NCBI GenBank assembly: GCA_025934635.1
Contig: JAICWX010000453.1
Span: 1-5,795 of the forward strand
DNA from: Streptosporangiaceae bacterium
Lineage (GTDB): Bacteria > Actinomycetota > Actinomycetes > Streptosporangiales > Streptosporangiaceae
Direction of reading: 5' to 3'
DNA length: 5,795 nucleotides
Below the pieces are notes generated by a model that was not told the DNA's origin, did not search any database, and saw only the letters and a list, made by a program, of their open reading frames with translations. Each line of letters begins with the position of its first letter. The stretch's first letter is position 1. Below, piece by piece: positions 5,467 through 5,795 of this stretch. Position numbers and translations under genes: made by a program.

Positions 5467-5754
5467 ATGACGAAGGAGAAGGTGCCCGTGCTACTGCTGG
5501 TCGCCGCCGTTTTTGTCCTGTTGATTTGCGTCCTGGTCGTCGCCGACCGGACGTTCAAGGCGGTCCAGCGCGGGCGCCGCCGCCGCGAGGCGGCCCAGCG
5601 GCTTACTGCCGCGGCGCGCCAGGGAGCAGCCAGGCACAGACAGCGGCAGGCGACCGAACAGGTCAGCGGAGCCCTCACCTCGGTCATGCCGACCATCCAC
5701 GACGTTGACACCCGTCACGTGGACGAGCCGAGCGAAGTCGCCACCACGCCGTGA
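5467..5754 (+). CDS. Small single-pass membrane protein, unknown function
   Basis: The 95-aa product starts MTKEK, followed by one hydrophobic helix at about residues 6-26 (VPVLLLVAAVFVLLICVLVV). A strongly basic Arg/Ala/Gln-rich segment, probably helical, follows (about 28-62, including QRGRRRREAAQR), then a polar, acidic tail. Short N-terminus, helix, then a basic stretch predicts an inside-facing C-terminus by the positive-inside rule. The basic stretch may contact membrane lipid or nucleic acid. ATG 5467 is chosen because the transmembrane helix follows directly. An in-frame start at 5311 would add 52 residues with no membrane logic and would begin inside the terminator hairpin. The ribosome-binding site is weak (CCCCTCCGCG precedes). 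I do not recognise the family. Confidence 0.65.
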   Translation: MTKEKVPVLLLVAAVFVLLICVLVVADRTFKAVQRGRRRREAAQRLTAAARQGAARHRQRQATEQVSGALTSVMPTIHDVDTRHVDEPSEVATTP

Positions 5755-5757
5755 CCC

Positions 5758-5795
5758 CGCTTGACGGCAGGGAACTCGCCTGACGGCAGGGAACT
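5758..5795. repeat. 19-bp tandem repeat at the window edge
   Basis: CGCTTGACGGCAGGGAACT (5758-5776) is followed at once by a second copy (5777-5795) with one change (CGCTTG to CGCCTG). The second copy ends exactly at the end of the window, so the array may continue. It begins 3 bp after the stop codon of the membrane-protein gene. Confidence 0.8.

Overview
This is a very GC-rich window with strong third-position GC bias, GTG starts and leaderless-looking genes. That points to a soil-type actinomycete (Actinomycetota); I cannot place it further from sequence alone. It looks like ordinary chromosome with one small regulator module that has an accessory-gene feel. No transposase, integrase, CRISPR array, rRNA or tRNA is visible.

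Layout. Positions 1-274 hold no convincing gene but carry two tandem dyad-symmetric repeats (39-97) and a palindrome cluster (213-229) upstream of hutI. HutI (275-1453, +) is imidazolonepropionase of histidine degradation; no other hut gene is in view. A hairpin and an AT-richer stretch (about 1475-1556) follow. Next comes a divergent pair: a stand-alone GntR-type DNA-binding domain of 82 aa (1571-1819, -) and a 70-aa protein of unknown function (1913-2125, +). The 93 bp between them hold an inverted repeat and two promoter-like -10 boxes, each placed so that transcripts would start at or next to the start codon.

The 70-aa gene converges on a flavin-reductase-like split-barrel protein (2142-2714, -). 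The 225 bp from there to the next gene contain several hairpins, including a 13-bp-arm inverted repeat. A large SppA-type signal peptide peptidase (2940-4667, -) follows, with both catalytic residues present and no membrane anchor. Divergent from it by only 46 bp is a YacP/NYN-like putative RNA-processing protein (4714-5211, +), followed by two tandem terminator-like hairpins. The last gene (5467-5754, +) encodes a 95-aa single-pass membrane protein preceded by a 7-bp-arm palindrome. The window ends inside a 19-bp tandem repeat that may continue beyond it.

The genes do not form one pathway. The part most likely to be an undescribed unit is the gntR/70-aa divergent module with its shared operator-like repeat. 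The tandem dyads upstream of hutI are the most distinctive non-coding signal.
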